Shown here in pieces: positions 24,701 to 36,380 of a DNA stretch of 64,000 nt (its first letter is position 1; each line of letters starts with the position of its first letter). Made by a program: the position numbers and the translations under genes. Below the pieces are notes generated by a model. The model was not told the DNA's origin. It was given only the letters and a program-made list of their open reading frames with translations, and ran no database searches. Source of the DNA: Uloborus plumipes (Eukaryota; Arthropoda; Arachnida; Araneae; Uloboridae); contig JAXGGA010004739.1 in assembly GCA_038373865.1 (NCBI GenBank), forward strand, positions 20,986-84,985, written 5' to 3'.

Positions 24701-27700
24701 TGTATTTTAAAATGTATAAAATCAGAAGAAAAAATATCAGAAAAGACAATTGTTGTCAGCAAAAAAAAAAAAAAAACTGGCTTGTAGAATAGGTAAAACT
24801 AAGATAAACTTTTCCAACTGTATTTGAGTTTTAACTTAAGAATCCATCTTTGTCAATTGTAAACCAGTGTGTTATGGATGCATGGCATCAGAAAAATCAC
24901 ACAGGGACATAGTGCTTGTTTGAAAGTATTGTCATTGACCCAAACAAAGTATATTTTTTTCAGGGACGTCATTTCAAGTTTTTCCAGGGGGTGGGGGGCA
25001 AAGGGTCAAACACAATGCAATTTCACCGGAAAACATCAAAAACCACGCCCACTTATATGTAAATACATTGATTTCTCAAAGCCAGGGGCCTGACTTTTTT
25101 GCATTTTGCATATTATAAAATGTATGTATGGGTATGAAATAAAGTTACACTTTAGGATTCCTTATTGCCTTAACTAACCAATTGTATTGTTATAATTTTA
25201 CTTTTACAAAGCATTAATTTTAACATTTCTCGTGAAAAGTGATTTTTTTTTCCGAAAACATCGCGGCCCACGAGTGAAGGAAAGTTACAAGCAGAAGTCA
25301 TGGAAAATTTTGGAAAACTTAAATGCAGTAAAACCCCCATGCATAAATAGCATAGAGCCAGATGTCTGCAGTTTTCAATGCTAATTAAATTGATAATATA
25401 TGGAAAACTTTATGGTTTCGGTTCGGTAGACCTAGACCTTCCCTTTATGTTTATAGGCTCTTGAAACTTTTTTCAAACATTCTTAAGTGCGTTTGATTTT
25501 TATGTCAAGTTCTTTATATTTTGTTTTTCTCAGATTAAACTGTTCGTTTCTTTAAAAAATTGCCCTTTTAAAGGGGCTACTGTACATTTTTGAATCCAAA
25601 TATAACTATTAAGATAAACCTTAAGATTTCTTTCTGTTATTTTCCAGCTTAAAGTTCCTGTTCCAGTTAATTTTAAAGTTAGAGGCAGGGATGTTATTGT
25701 TGACATAGAAAAAAAGGTATGCATATATTTTTCATATATCTCCCTCCCCTCTCTTCCCTTGTCTACACATTTACTTAAAGCTAAATGTCTGTTTTTATTT
25801 TCAGCATCTTAAAGTTGGATTAAAGGGACATCCTCTAATCATAGATGGGGAATTGTATAACAATATTAAGAAAGAGGAATGTTGTTGGGTGATGGAAGAT
25901 AACAAGACTATATTTATTACTCTAGAAAAGGTAGTTAGAATTTTAAGTAATTCTTATTGTTTGGTAAATCCACTATAATTGTTTTGTATATTTCTTAGTT
26001 ACTGTTTGGTTTAAATAGTTTATAATTACCTATAATGATAACGAAAGCAATGTGTGGTTATGAATGACAGCAAAACAAAAACTTTTCCGTTTTAAGCTAA
26101 CGTACTTTTTGCATTGAGTAGGTCGCTGTAACAACAAAATATGTCAATGCATATTTTTTTATTATTTTGTACTTTGACTGCTATTTTTTATCAGGTGTAT
26201 TGTTACAGGGTATTGTTACTCATGTAAATTTTATAATGAAAATCTCATCTCAAAAGTGTTGCCTTACTCTTTCTTTTCAATAATAAATAGTGTAATAAAG
26301 CAATAATACAGAGAAAGAACTGCTTCCTCAATAGAAAATGTGAGTTGTTGTGTGAGTCACGAAAATAATTGTTTTCCTCCAATTGTTAAAGAGTACATTT
26401 TAATCATTTTATCAGATAGATCTAAAATTTAATGCTTCAAAAATCAGAAAATACTTGAAAACATTCTCAAACCTGTAAGAATGTAGAAATTTTCATATTT
26501 AAATATAGTTTTTGAAATAGACTTCCTTCTCAAAATAGTGTGACGCTTGCTTATGCTTCAGAGCACTTTCACTGGATAACAGGAATCATGTTGAATCTGA
26601 GCAGTTTAAAAATTATTCAACTGTCAAACTGCAATGTAAACACATTGATAAAACAATATGAAAGCAACAGCTTCTTAGGGCTAGCGCAATAGTTTTAACA
26701 GCATTATTGAGCAATTTTTTATTTCGTATGAATTTTTTTAGTAGACAATATTAGATTCTGGCTGATTTTAATCAATTCCTAGAGCATTTTCACCAAAAGC
26801 TTGCTTTCAAACATTGTGTACTTCTAATAATGAATAAAATAACAGCTGTGAGCTCTTTTTTTTCAAAGTTCGATATGTAACATTTATTTTTTCCCCATTT
26901 GATAAATTCTGCTTTAGGTAAAATTCAGTTATTACAACTTTAATGTTACCTTTTTTTATTGGTATAAAATTGATATCATTTAGTTTATCTGTAGCAAATT
27001 GATACCAATTTGAACTAACCAATACAAAAGTTGACACAGATTTGTTTTTGCTTGTACAAACCGCAAAAAAGTGTTGTGTCCCCTGAAATAACATTTCCGG
27101 GATGGCTAACTGCTCCGCATAGTGTGGAGTTGCTCTACAAAAACTTCAGAGCAAAACTCCGCAGCTCCACAAAAGGGTTATTTTGCTCCGTTATTTTTCA
27201 ACCAACCAAACCTTTCCCGACCGAGTGTTATTCAAGCAATCGCACGAGTATCCCTCATCTGCTGTAATGTTTCTGTCAGGATTATTGCTGATGCAAGCAT
27301 TTTTTCTTGTGTGGGGAGAAGAAAGGAACTTTGTTCCATGAGTCGGGAGGGGAGGAGCATAGGAGGAAAAGCTTGAGAGTGACTGTGTTAATGTTAACTG
27401 TAGCTCAATGTGTGCTAGGGGTTAAAAATTTTTAATTTTTTTGAAGATTCTGCCTAACCAGCCAAACTGTTCCCAGCACATTTCGGAATAGCTGATTTCG
27501 AAACTCAATTACACCCGCTTTGGTAATACTTGCTCATTTTTGTCTCTTATGCCTTTTTGTCACTCAGACATTACTAGCTTAGCTTAGACTATTTTTAACA
27601 CATCTTATTTATTTTCACCAAGGACTTGCATGCTCGTTTTTTTGCTACACCCATTCGAAAATCTCGATCCAATTCCCTCATAGTTCAATCAAACAGCACC

Positions 27701-29932
27701 ATTCGCCAAATTTAGTGTTAATGCTTTCCAGGCTTACTAAAGATATTTTCATAAAGATTTTAACAAAATTGAAATGTATTTTAACTATTTTATTAAGTTA
27801 TAGCAGACATGTAATCATGGGAAATGAAATATGTTTATGTACTCAAAAGTAAAAACTAGTTTTGTAATTTTTGTTAATTAAAATTTTTATATATATTTAG
27901 TAACTATAAGAATACAAATAGTAATTATTTTTAATAAGTGTTTTTATCATTATCAAAGCACCGAAACAAACTTAGGTGTGGGGTTGTAGTTTTTATCAAG
28001 TTTTGGATAAAATACCGAACTGCTCCTCAAAATCACCACAAATGCTCTTTAAATTGTTTCTCTGAGGTTGGCAACCCTGCATTTTTTATGATGCAGTAAT
28101 AAATGTGTTGTCTTTTATTTTTAATGCTTACAATCTAGTTCAATGGTATTAATGTTTGGTCTCAAATGTTTAGGTGAACAAAATGGAATGGTGGAGCAGA
28201 CTTGTTACAACAGATCCAGAAATCAATACGAAAAAAGTTTCTCCCGAACCATCAAAGGTATGTTATAACTATTTCCTTTTGAACACATCGTTATGCTCTA
28301 TCACCATACAGGGTTCATACAGACCCTCCACAACTCTTTTTACCAACAAAAGCCAATATTTATGGTGCTTAAAAGGCCTTAGAGGCATCTAGATTAAACT
28401 ATTACAAATATGAACTGAATTTTATGTAGAAACAATTTAGTTTAATTTTATAGCTGGAATGGTAAGCAAAAGGGAGAAACATGAAGTAGAATTATCCTTT
28501 AAATTTTTTATCTTAAACTTTGTAGATCCTGTTTTGAATGAATGATTGTTTATTTGTGTCAATTTCATGCTGCAGCAGTTTTATTTGGTCAGCTTTTGTG
28601 CATTTTGTACTGAATCATTATGAACAGCTTTAATAATCTGCCTGTTGTATTTGAAAATTCATCTGGTAAGATTTCAATTGGCTTCTGACATTTACTTAAG
28701 ACTGAGAAAACTTGGATCTCTTTTTTTAAAACCCCATGAAAAGTCTTTGTTCTTAAGCACCACATTTACAGTAAATACATGATTATAATGTATGTGCACA
28801 CTGACAAAATGAAATTGTTTTATGTGTTGGTTAGGAGGCTGATGTAACCTAAATAGTACTAATTTAAGACCACTGTTAAACATTTTATTAATGTCATATC
28901 AGTTCTTCAATTTATATAGCCTTTGTCAATATATATGTTTTTGTAAAAAAAAAAGTTAGATTTGATTTCTTTTATGTGTTATATTTGAACTATACTATTT
29001 CAATATTTATTCACATTCAGCTGTCAGACCTAGATCTTGAAACTAGAGGCATGGTTGAAAAAATGATGTATGATCAGAGACAAAAAGAACTTGGTTTACC
29101 TACTTCGGAAGAACAAAAGAAACAAGATGTTTTAAAAAAGTAAGTTAAGCGTTTACTTTAAAGTATGAAAATTTGCTTCAAGTTAAGTTCAGTAACACCA
29201 AATCAGTTTTATACATAGTGTGGCGCTCTCAAAAATTTTGTCCTGAGTTTGTGCACACGTCATTGGTTCTATGTAATTATGCAGACAAGCCATATCGCGT
29301 TCTGAAACTATAGCCACCCTATGTCCACCTCGGAATGATCTTCAAAAATTTAATACTTTCAGTGTAATTCACAAATACTACACCAGAAAAATAGTTGATT
29401 GATTAAATAATGCCACTCTCTCTCTCTCTCTCCAAGCAACTATTTCTCAAAGCAAATAACGCATGATGACTCACTATCTCCAATAACAAATGACAGCAAC
29501 TATTAATACTCCTAAATCCAACTGGCAATTAGCAAATAAGGGCAGATATCAAATTCACTAGAACAGAAACCATATATAATAAAACACTTTAATTACATCA
29601 TAAAAAATCAGTTGTGCCAATAAATAAAAAATTTTAATTTTTTAAAACTTTCTATGATTGTACTGCGAATGTAAACTTAAATTAACAGTCACTTAATAGC
29701 AAACATAGTTACTGGAGGACAGCCTCGTTTGCTAACAGTAGATTTAATTGGAATTTCAAAGAACTTCATGGAACAAAAACTACATTATTCTTTTTCTAGT
29801 ATATTAGTGTATATTTTTGTGTAATGAAACATTTCACTCATATTATTTTGCTGAATATGTATTTTAAAATTTTATTTTAGGTTTATGGAAGCACATCCTG
29901 AAATGGACTTCTCTAAGTGCAAGTTTTCTTGA
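11343..29932 (+). CDS. NUDC: NUDC, nuclear distribution protein C (dynein-pathway co-chaperone)
   Basis: Ten exons join in frame to 335 codons, close to the usual length of about 330: 11343-11414, 11555-11632, 22484-22696, 23986-24069, 24563-24673, 25648-25716, 25805-25930, 28174-28257, 29021-29139 and 29881-29932; every intron is GT-AG. The N-terminus has [15 protein letters not shown] and the following [16 protein letters not shown] block typical of NUDC. Exons 3-5 encode a coiled coil ([20 protein letters not shown]), the [15 protein letters not shown] motif and an acidic linker. Exons 5-8 make the CS (p23-like) domain, with [29 protein letters not shown] and [10 protein letters not shown]. 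The end is [14 protein letters not shown]. Known role: NUDC acts with Hsp90 and LIS1/dynein in nuclear migration and mitosis. A polyadenylation signal AATAAA lies at 30099-30104. Intron 2 (10.85 kb) is packed with transposons. The last exon is duplicated downstream. Confidence 0.97.
13280..14170 (-). pseudogene. Decayed DDE-like transposase of the GGTGTCGGACGTAA element
   Basis: In several minus-strand frames, broken by stops and frameshifts, ordered peptide blocks can be read. They are [20 protein letters not shown] continuing [11 protein letters not shown] (about 14157-14069), then FSDGP and DIYFAT (about 13860-13830), then [20 protein letters not shown] with TIKRTVW following (about 13800-13725). 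Next comes [10 protein letters not shown] (about 13410) and finally [17 protein letters not shown] (about 13345-13295). From memory this block order, D-F-S-E-N then F-S-D-G then H-G-K-G, occurs in uncharacterised arthropod and cnidarian proteins. It is compatible with an RNase-H-like DDE core followed by a small Trp-rich domain. The exact catalytic residues are inference. At least five in-frame stops show the copy is dead. Confidence 0.6.
14498..15111. mobile_element. Nonautonomous element nested in the 3-kb transposon
   Basis: Ends CAAGGCTCGAGAAT and ATTTTCGAGCCCTG are inverted repeats of hAT style. It splits one GGTGTCGGAC word: GTGTCGAG precedes it and TGTCGGAC follows, an imperfect 8-bp duplication. 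The interior is rich in ATGCCCG/CGGGCAT words (15020-15090). No coding capacity. Confidence 0.7.
16008..16566. mobile_element. Pogo/Tc1-type MITE, 559 bp
   Basis: Inverted repeats start CTGTGAACTCTCACTTATGC at the left and CAATGAACTCTCACTTATAC at the right (reverse strand), each next to a TA dinucleotide (16006-16007 and 16567-16568). Inside, GCATAAGTG-type words recur. The TA target and end style fit the Tc1/mariner/pogo group. Confidence 0.8.
16570..17585. other. Intron 2 of NUDC, no feature recognised
   Basis: AT-rich intronic sequence. I saw no coding segment or transposon end. Confidence 0.5.
17924..21459 (+). mobile_element. Helitron, nonautonomous, split by a hAT element
   Basis: The 5' end reads TCTCTACTAATAATAAAGC followed by GTGGGTCTTTCTTTCTGTCT and GCGTAGCGCCAAAACCATTC, a typical arthropod Helitron head. 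The 3' end is a hairpin, ACGGGCAAAACCGT, then GCGGGTACCGCTAG followed by T (21427-21460), the diagnostic CTAG-T end. Removing the nested hAT leaves about 1.7 kb. No Rep/helicase was recognised, so it depended on a partner. A fragment of its interior recurs in reverse at about 40540-40720. The exact 5' base is uncertain by a few positions. Confidence 0.85.
19486..21334. mobile_element. Nonautonomous hAT element, 1849 bp
   Basis: Perfect 15-bp inverted repeats CAAGGCCGTATCCAG and CTGGATACGGCCTTG, with a perfect 8-bp duplication TCATACTT at 19478-19485 and 21335-21342. No transposase frame was recognised. It contains G runs of 10 or more (20143, 21221) that may be assembly-sensitive. It is inserted in the Helitron, so it is younger. 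A degenerate sister copy is at 7425-9520. Confidence 0.95.
21783..22483. other. Remainder of NUDC intron 2
   Basis: AT-rich intron with poly-T/poly-A runs. No exon or complete mobile element was recognised before the acceptor TCGCAG at 22483. Confidence 0.5.
25931..28173. other. NUDC intron 7 (2.2 kb)
   Basis: No exon was seen. The block 27100-28080 is less AT-rich at its left (GGGATGGCTAACTGCTCC) and ends with GGTTGGCAACCCTG. The latter resembles the reverse of the common CAGGGTTGCCAAC transposon end, so a degraded element may be present, but a matching left terminus was not convincing. Confidence 0.35.
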
Positions 29933-30237
29933 TGAAGTTTATGAAGATATAATGCATTAGACTTTTCATTCAACTTTTGTACAGTCACATTCCTAAATTT
30001 TCAATGTAATATCTGAATTGCAACTGCTCACATTGGCTGGGTTTATTCAATACATGTGCAGGATTGTATTAGTCATTAAAATTTGCACATTTCTTTAAAA
30101 TAAAGTTGTATTTTTTTTTTCATTGATATACTTCTGCTGAAATTTCTAACTCTTGAAATCATATTTGGAACTGTCCAGATGATTTATGCTTTGAAAGAGG
30201 AGGGGCTTTGTAAAATTGAGAGTTCATGACAAGAGGT
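29817..30237 (+). repeat. Tandem duplication unit 1: NUDC last exon and 3' flank
   Basis: This unit runs from the end of intron 9 (GTGTAATGAAACATTTCAC) through the last coding exon, the 3' UTR and AATAAA to AAGAGGTAG. It matches 30918-31339 nearly base for base, with only scattered substitutions and small indels. Confidence 0.95.
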
Positions 30238-30239
30238 AG

Positions 30240-30464
30240 CAGGGTTCTGGCCAGAGGAAATTCGGGTCCGTTAACGGACCCTTCACAAAAATACTATCGA
30301 GCAAAACGGACCCTTCACAAAAATACGATCAAGCAAAAATGAACCCTTCACAAAATGCTGATCAAACAAACTTATATTTCACACATTATTCATTCAAAAA
30401 GCAAATCTGAAATAAAAATAATGCATTTTTCTGTGGAAAAGCCCCCACTTCCTGCCTGGCCCTG
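30240..30464. mobile_element. Small inverted-repeat element with GGACCCTTCACAAAA words
   Basis: It begins CAGGGTTCTGGCCAG and ends CTGGCCCTG, similar in reverse. Inside, GGACCCTTCACAAAA-type words repeat, as in the element at 35928-36516, so both belong to one family. It sits exactly at the junction between the duplicated NUDC 3' units, after AAGAGGTAG. No target duplication was found. Confidence 0.6.
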
Positions 30465-30917
30465 CAATGCTCGATGGACTTAAAGGAAATAATAATAATA
30501 GCAATTATCAGCGGAATGAGCTTAGAACTGCAAACAGATAGCTAAAGTTGGAGAAAAAATGGGATTGCTTCTGGTTAGAGCAATCAGCTATTTAAAATTA
30601 AAATTATCTCCATCTGACGTCTTTGGTGCGATGTTTTGACCTTATTTTGGCAGAAAATTATCTTTTTTTATTTCATTTATTTATTTTTTTTAATGCTTAC
30701 AAGGGTGGTGTTTTAGTTATATTCAGGAATTAATGTATTTTTGCGTCTGTTAATATTAGAAGTCTGGTATTGTTTGTTTTGCTATGTTTCCCTACCGTAT
30801 TTTTTCCTCCGAATTTTTAGCGAATATGTCGGTGATTATTAATGACATTCATCATATAAATTTGATGAAATGCAGCTCTAATATTTTTGACTTTAATAAA
30901 TAAATCGTTTTTATATT

Positions 30918-31339
30918 TCTTTTGTGTAATGAAACATTTCACTTATATTATTTTGCTGAACATGAATTTTAAAATTTTATTTTAGGTTTATGGAAGCACA
31001 TCCTGAAATGGACTTCTCTAAGTGCAAGTTTTCTTGATGAAGTTTTTGAAGATTTAATGCATTAGACTTTTCATTCAACTTTTGTACAGTCACATTCCTA
31101 AATTTTCAATGTAATATCTGAATTACAACTGCTCACATTGGCTGGGTTTATTCAATACATGTGCAGGATTGTATTAGTCATTAAAATTTGCACATTTCTT
31201 TAAAATAAAGTTGTGTTTTTTTCATTGATGTACTTCTGCTGAAATTTCTAACTCTTGAAATCATATTTGGAACTGTCCAGATGATTTATGCTTTGAAAGA
31301 GGGGCTTTGTAAAATCGAGAGTTCATGATAAGAGGTAGA
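30918..31339 (+). repeat. Tandem duplication unit 2, with extra NUDC terminal exon
   Basis: Second copy of the 29817-30237 unit. It preserves the acceptor (TTTATTTTAG at 30985), the complete coding part 30986-31037 with identical encoded residues and stop, and its own AATAAA at 31204-31209. It could serve as an alternative last exon without changing the protein. Confidence 0.93.
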
Positions 31340-32961
31340 GAAGGGGTAACGAGAAATGTTGTATCCTGCCTTTTTTTTTTAATTACAACAGGCTTGAGAA
31401 AAACTGCTTAACAGGTGACAGAGGAGAGGAAAGGATAAGACAAAATGTGCCTGAAACAAGGGGAATGTGTTGATATTAAGTTGGTTTTAATGCACCATGT
31501 TTTTAAAATGAGCTAAAGAATATAAAGCAGCTTCCTAGACAAATCGAAAAAGTTAATAGCTTGAGTTTTAATAGTGAAACATAAACATTCATTCCTGTGA
31601 CAATATAATCCATCCACTAAAAACAGTCTCAGATCCTCTTCGTGATGATTCAGAAATTTAGTAAATGAAATAGAACATAAGTTGTTGAACTTTATAAAAC
31701 ATATTTTATTGGAAAATACAAATGCAATAACTGGACAATAAATAACCCAAATCATCGTTGCAAAACGTTACAAAATTAAAGAAAAAGAAAGCACAGCTGA
31801 AAACATATTTACTGGAAAATAATTAGCACAATACGGGATTTAAAAATTAATCTTTGCTACAGAGCAACAGTAATATATCTGAACCCAGGAATAACAAATA
31901 GATATCCTACTGCTCCTCTGAGGCTACAAAATCTAGTATAGGCTTTAGAATTTATTACATTACATGCTAATGATTACAAGTTTTAATTAATTATGGACAA
32001 AATGAACATAGTGTGTAAATTTGAGAGTTGAATGGGCTTCATCCTTTTGACTGATAGATACAATCAATATTAAATAGTTTTTATATCAAAGACAATTAAA
32101 ATTAATACAAACTGTATGTGTTCGAAAATTTATGTAACTTTATTAAAAAATGCTTTAGTAAAATACATTCAGTAAATGACTTCTCAAGAAATAAAATCTA
32201 GATAACAGCTAAATCTTTTTGATGTAATTAGTCATTATACTTTGATTGTATCAAGACAATTATTCCAAAGTTAAAAATCATCAGCAAATACATTTTTAGC
32301 AATGAAAAATCAAGTAACTTTTAAGCTATTACATAGCTTTTATCGCAGGCTTTGAACGGACTGAATCAAGAAATTCCGTAACGAAAAAACCTTTAACATC
32401 AACCACTCCTACGTGATCACAGTAATCGTAATAATGACGATATTGAGTGTAAGGCTTCTCTGGATTACATAATGAAATTCATTTCTATGGTCTTTTTGAA
32501 ATTTTGATCGATATATAAATCAATGTCCTGAGATATATCAACGCACAGCCAAAACCGCTGAAGCCTCCGACTTAAAATTTGGCATGTCCACATGATTACG
32601 AAAGAATATTTCGAAAAATCAATTAGTTCGGGAGAAATTAATTAAAACTTGTAATTGAAATAAAAATCCCTTATTTTCGAAGGCTTTCTTCCGTTTAAAT
32701 CATTATTCGGTACTTCATCTCAACATTTGGTGGATAGCGAATTTTAAATTTGATATTATTTTTGTTTCTCCCGTGATTCTTCGAGGCTTTTTTCAAGTCA
32801 AATAATAATAATTTTGTCTTTTGCTTTCACTTTTTCAAAACTGAGAAACTTTTTCATGATATTAAAATGCCAATACGCAGGGTATGAAAACGTTTAAAAA
32901 TTCAAATTTGTCAATAAGTATCAAAAGTATAATATTTTAATGTCTCATTTTACTCTACATA
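31340..32961. other. Intergenic AT-rich stretch downstream of NUDC
   Basis: No gene was recognised. The minus-strand open frame at 31513-31755 has a phenylalanine/leucine-rich composition without recognisable motifs and was not accepted. Confidence 0.5.
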
Positions 32962-34160
32962 CTAGCTGCCAGGGCAGCTAGATTAGCTTCCTGCGGCATG
33001 TTGATGCATAACGTCCCCCCTCTCTAACTTTTACCTCATGCTGAAGTTATATTATTTGATATAATTTAATGTTCAGTCGATTTCAAGACATACCACGCAC
33101 GTGGCCCGGCGTTGCACGGGCACTTCGTGCCTTGAAAGTGGTGAAGAAAATTTCAAGAAACTACTCCCCGCCAAGGCGGCTCGCTAACAGGCGCTTTACG
33201 CCTTTACTTTTTTCTTATATAAAAAAAATCATTCGAATTATTGAGATGCTTCGCGCTTTCAAGATGACGAGGAAAGTTTCAGTAAGTTCAGCTCACTCAA
33301 AGGAAAAAAAGCAGACATAGATACTCAGTTTTTATTTTTAGAAGATGGCTTTTCAACAAATGAATGTTTCAAAATATTACAAGTAGCTAGCGATAAAAAT
33401 ATTACGTAAGTGGCCCGCTTATGAGTTTCGTGTTTGATTTAGTTAAGCCTTCATTCAGAATTCTCATTATCATTGTTATCACTGTTTCATAGCAACGACG
33501 TTTTGCAAAAATGGATTTCATATTTAATCATTTATTAGGCTTAATCGCTTTAAACTTGACTACTTATTAATTGATATCTTCGCTAATTAAAATCGTATAA
33601 TTATATAGATTAAAACTAATGAAGCCTGAAAAATTACCTATCTATCGGTACCTGGTTCGACTTTCAGTTCATTGGCGTTCAGGAGAAAGAAGCGTGACAT
33701 AGATAGAAAGAAAGATAGAAAGTTAGAAAGATACTCAGTTTTTAATATAAGTAGATAGATGGCTTTTCAAATAATTTATATTTCAAAAAATTACCAGTTG
33801 CTTGCGATAAAAATATTACGTACTTGGCCCGCTTATGAGTTTCGTGTTTGATTTAGTTAAGCCTTCATTCAAAATTCTCATTATCATTGTTATAACTGTT
33901 TCATAGCAACGACGTTTTGCAAGAATGGATTTCATATTTAATCATTTATTAGGCTTAATCGCTTTAAACTTGACTACTTATTAATTGATATCTTCGCTAA
34001 TTAAAATCGTATAATTATATAGATTAAAACTAATGAAGCCTGAAAAATTACCTATCTATCGGTACCTGGTTCGACTTCAGGTCATTGGCGTTCAGGAGAA
34101 AGAAGCGTGACATAGAAAGAAAGATAGTTAGAAAGATACTCAGTTTTTAATATAAGTAGA
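32962..34160 (-). mobile_element. Helitron-like element with tandemly repeated 5' parts
   Basis: On the minus strand the 3' end is a palindrome, CTAGCTGCC-AG-GGCAGCTAG, finishing in CTAG followed by T (32965-32961). The 5' end is TCTACTTATATTAAAAACTG (34160 downward) preceded by A, matching the Helitron A|TC...CTAG|T rule. The 5' segment with AGAAAGATACTCAGTTTTT occurs three times, near 33320, 33730 and 34135. The interval between the first two, GCGATAAAAATATTACGTA to TTGGCGTTCAGGAGAAAG, is repeated almost perfectly (33388-33692 and 33805-34108). This fits a head-to-tail partial tandem. No protein was recognised. Confidence 0.75.
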
Positions 34161-35927
34161 TGCTTGAACTAATATTAAAGAAAAAAAATACTGCACAAAT
34201 AAAATATATAAATAATTATATTTGCATAAGTTGCTAAAAAAATGCTATGCAATAGCTTTACCGCGGCAGTCCCCCGAGTGTCACACGTATTTATTTTTTA
34301 AACTTGCCATTTCCAAGGAGTTCAAAATATAGTGCAGTAAATGAGTTTTTCAACTGAAAAACAGCTTTGGTGTTATTTTTCTCTTGATTACAGTGATGAA
34401 ATAACTATAGTGCCACTTTATGCTCTGAAACTAAATAACCATAAGTCTACTCAAGGTTTTAAGTTTATTTATTTATTTACCTACTTTTTAAATAAAAATT
34501 ATCAAGCTGCTATAATTTTTGTTTATTCTAGCTACATTTATATCTTTTTACTATTACACACGCGAAAGTTTTAATACCAAAACCTATTTGTGAGAAAATC
34601 ATGGGACTATGCTGTATTTTCGTAATGTCCGAAAACAACCTGGCATCATTAATCTTGGCCAGAGTATTGAAATTCTTTTAAAAATTTCGAAATAAATTAT
34701 TAAACATGAAATGAATTTGGAAGTTATTTATATTTTTCTCCTACACTTAATCATGAATGAGTAATTTATTTACTTAACAACCGCAATTTACACAAGAATA
34801 TGAAAATAATTGAAAAAAGCTAAATTTTTTGTTCAGCAAAAGTATCATAGCTAATCAAATTTTTGTGGGTAATTTGAAGCAATTTATGAAGCATAGAATT
34901 ATATGAAAATGCATTTTAGAAATTCAGAAAACAGAATGATCTAAAAGTCTTCTTTTTTTTACATCAAGTCATTATTTATATAAATTTCAGTTTAAAAACA
35001 GTACAAAAAAGTAAATAATATATACAAATGTGCAAAATCTTAAAAGTTTGATAAATGTAGTAGGTGTTAAATTTATCAAATTGAAAAGAAAAAAAAAACA
35101 TTCGAATATGAATATATACATATAAAACTATTATGGCACCCTCAAACATCACAGATACATAGTACTAGAAAATGTACAAGATCCAAGTTCATTTTTACAT
35201 GATTACTTTTCTTTTTTTATGTATAATTTCATGTAAACATTTTATGCACCTTTAATAAAATAGTTCACATGATTTTTTTTACAAAACATGACTCTTCATA
35301 TATGAGCCCAATTAACAATTTCAAATTGAGCAAATTTATTTGAAAGACTAAAAACTTTACTTTCAAAATGACTTTAAAAATTAATGGAATGTAGTATTAT
35401 GATATCATACATCAATGGTAAAAACATATGTACTTCAAATGACATCAATAAAACTGAGATAAATATCACATTTCAATAGGATTAAATGTTGAAAAATAAT
35501 TAAAATCACACAGCATGTTTATACATAAACCAGTTACAAGACTCTACATTAAAAGGGGAAAAAAGAAAGAGATAAAAACAGCACTCTAGCAGTCTTTTAA
35601 AAATGAATCAAAGAATAAAATATGACCATTTTAATTTGCAATAGAAATTACAAAGTAGTTTTAAATAAAACTTAGTTATACATCTTACAATTAATAATTA
35701 AATGAAACAATTTCAAAATAGAATTAGAATAATTCAGGTAGAAAAATTGCTTCATTATCATTACACATTTTTCCTTCAAATAAATTCTACACTTTGTTCG
35801 TTTTTTGCTTTTGTTTTTTCATATATCATTCTTAATAATGAAAACTATGAAGAGATGTGCAGACACGCCTTAAAATGGTAATTATTTACTAAGAAGTTGA
35901 TTGGAGGGAAGTATAATTTTCCAATCA
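34161..35927. other. Intergenic AT-rich stretch
   Basis: No exon, RNA gene or transposon end was recognised. The reading frame at 34341-34574 is low-complexity Phe/Tyr/Leu and was not accepted as a gene. Confidence 0.5.
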
Positions 35928-35963
35928 CAGGGGTCAATCTTGAGAGGAATTAGGTCCGTTAAA

Positions 35964-36142
35964 GGACCCTTCACAAAATTCAGTCACTCAAAAAATGATC
36001 CTTCACAAAATTCAGTCACTCAAAAGGGGACCCTTCACAAATTCAGTCACTCAAAAAGGGACCATTCACAAAATTCAGTCACTCAAAAAGGGATCCTTCA
36101 CAAAATTCAGTCACTCAAAAAGGGACAATTCACAAAATTCCG
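35964..36142 (+). repeat. Tandem array of about six ~32-bp units
   Basis: The units read approximately GGGACCCTTCACAAAATTCA followed by GTCACTCAAAAA, with small variants. They belong to the surrounding mobile element and resemble the repeated words at 30262-30355. Confidence 0.93.
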
Positions 36143-36149
36143 AGTTTAA

Positions 36150-36380
36150 CACGTTGACTGCCAAGCTACGAGATAACTCGTAGTAGCTGATAGTGTCCAT
36201 TTTGAGTCAGCTGGTAGCTCCCGGATTTGTCGCTTTCGTACCGATTCGAGTGCATATGTGAGACATGGGTATAAGCAGAGCTATATATGGCTTCGGGGAT
36301 GGTACCAATAAGTCCAAACTAGCTCACAAACAAGTTCTTTTCTAGCCAAGCTATGTTGTCGTACCGTGGCAGTCAACGTG
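36150..36380. mobile_element. piggyBac-type MITE, 231 bp
   Basis: Inverted repeats CACGTTGACTGCCA and TGGCAGTCAACGTG are flanked by TTAA on both sides (36146-36149 and 36381-36384), the piggyBac target. It is nested within the 35928-36516 element. No coding capacity. Confidence 0.92.

Noticed and set aside
27105..28080. Possible complete transposon in NUDC intron 7
   Set aside because: The right end resembles CAGGGTTGCCAAC in reverse, but the left end and target duplication do not match well enough.
35964..36142. CRISPR-like array
   Set aside because: The units are plain tandem repeats without unique spacers, in an animal genome and inside a mobile element.
35901..36149. Repetitive open frame (HSKRDHSQNSVTQKG-like)
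   Set aside because: It is a translation of the ~32-bp tandem DNA array in a mobile element.
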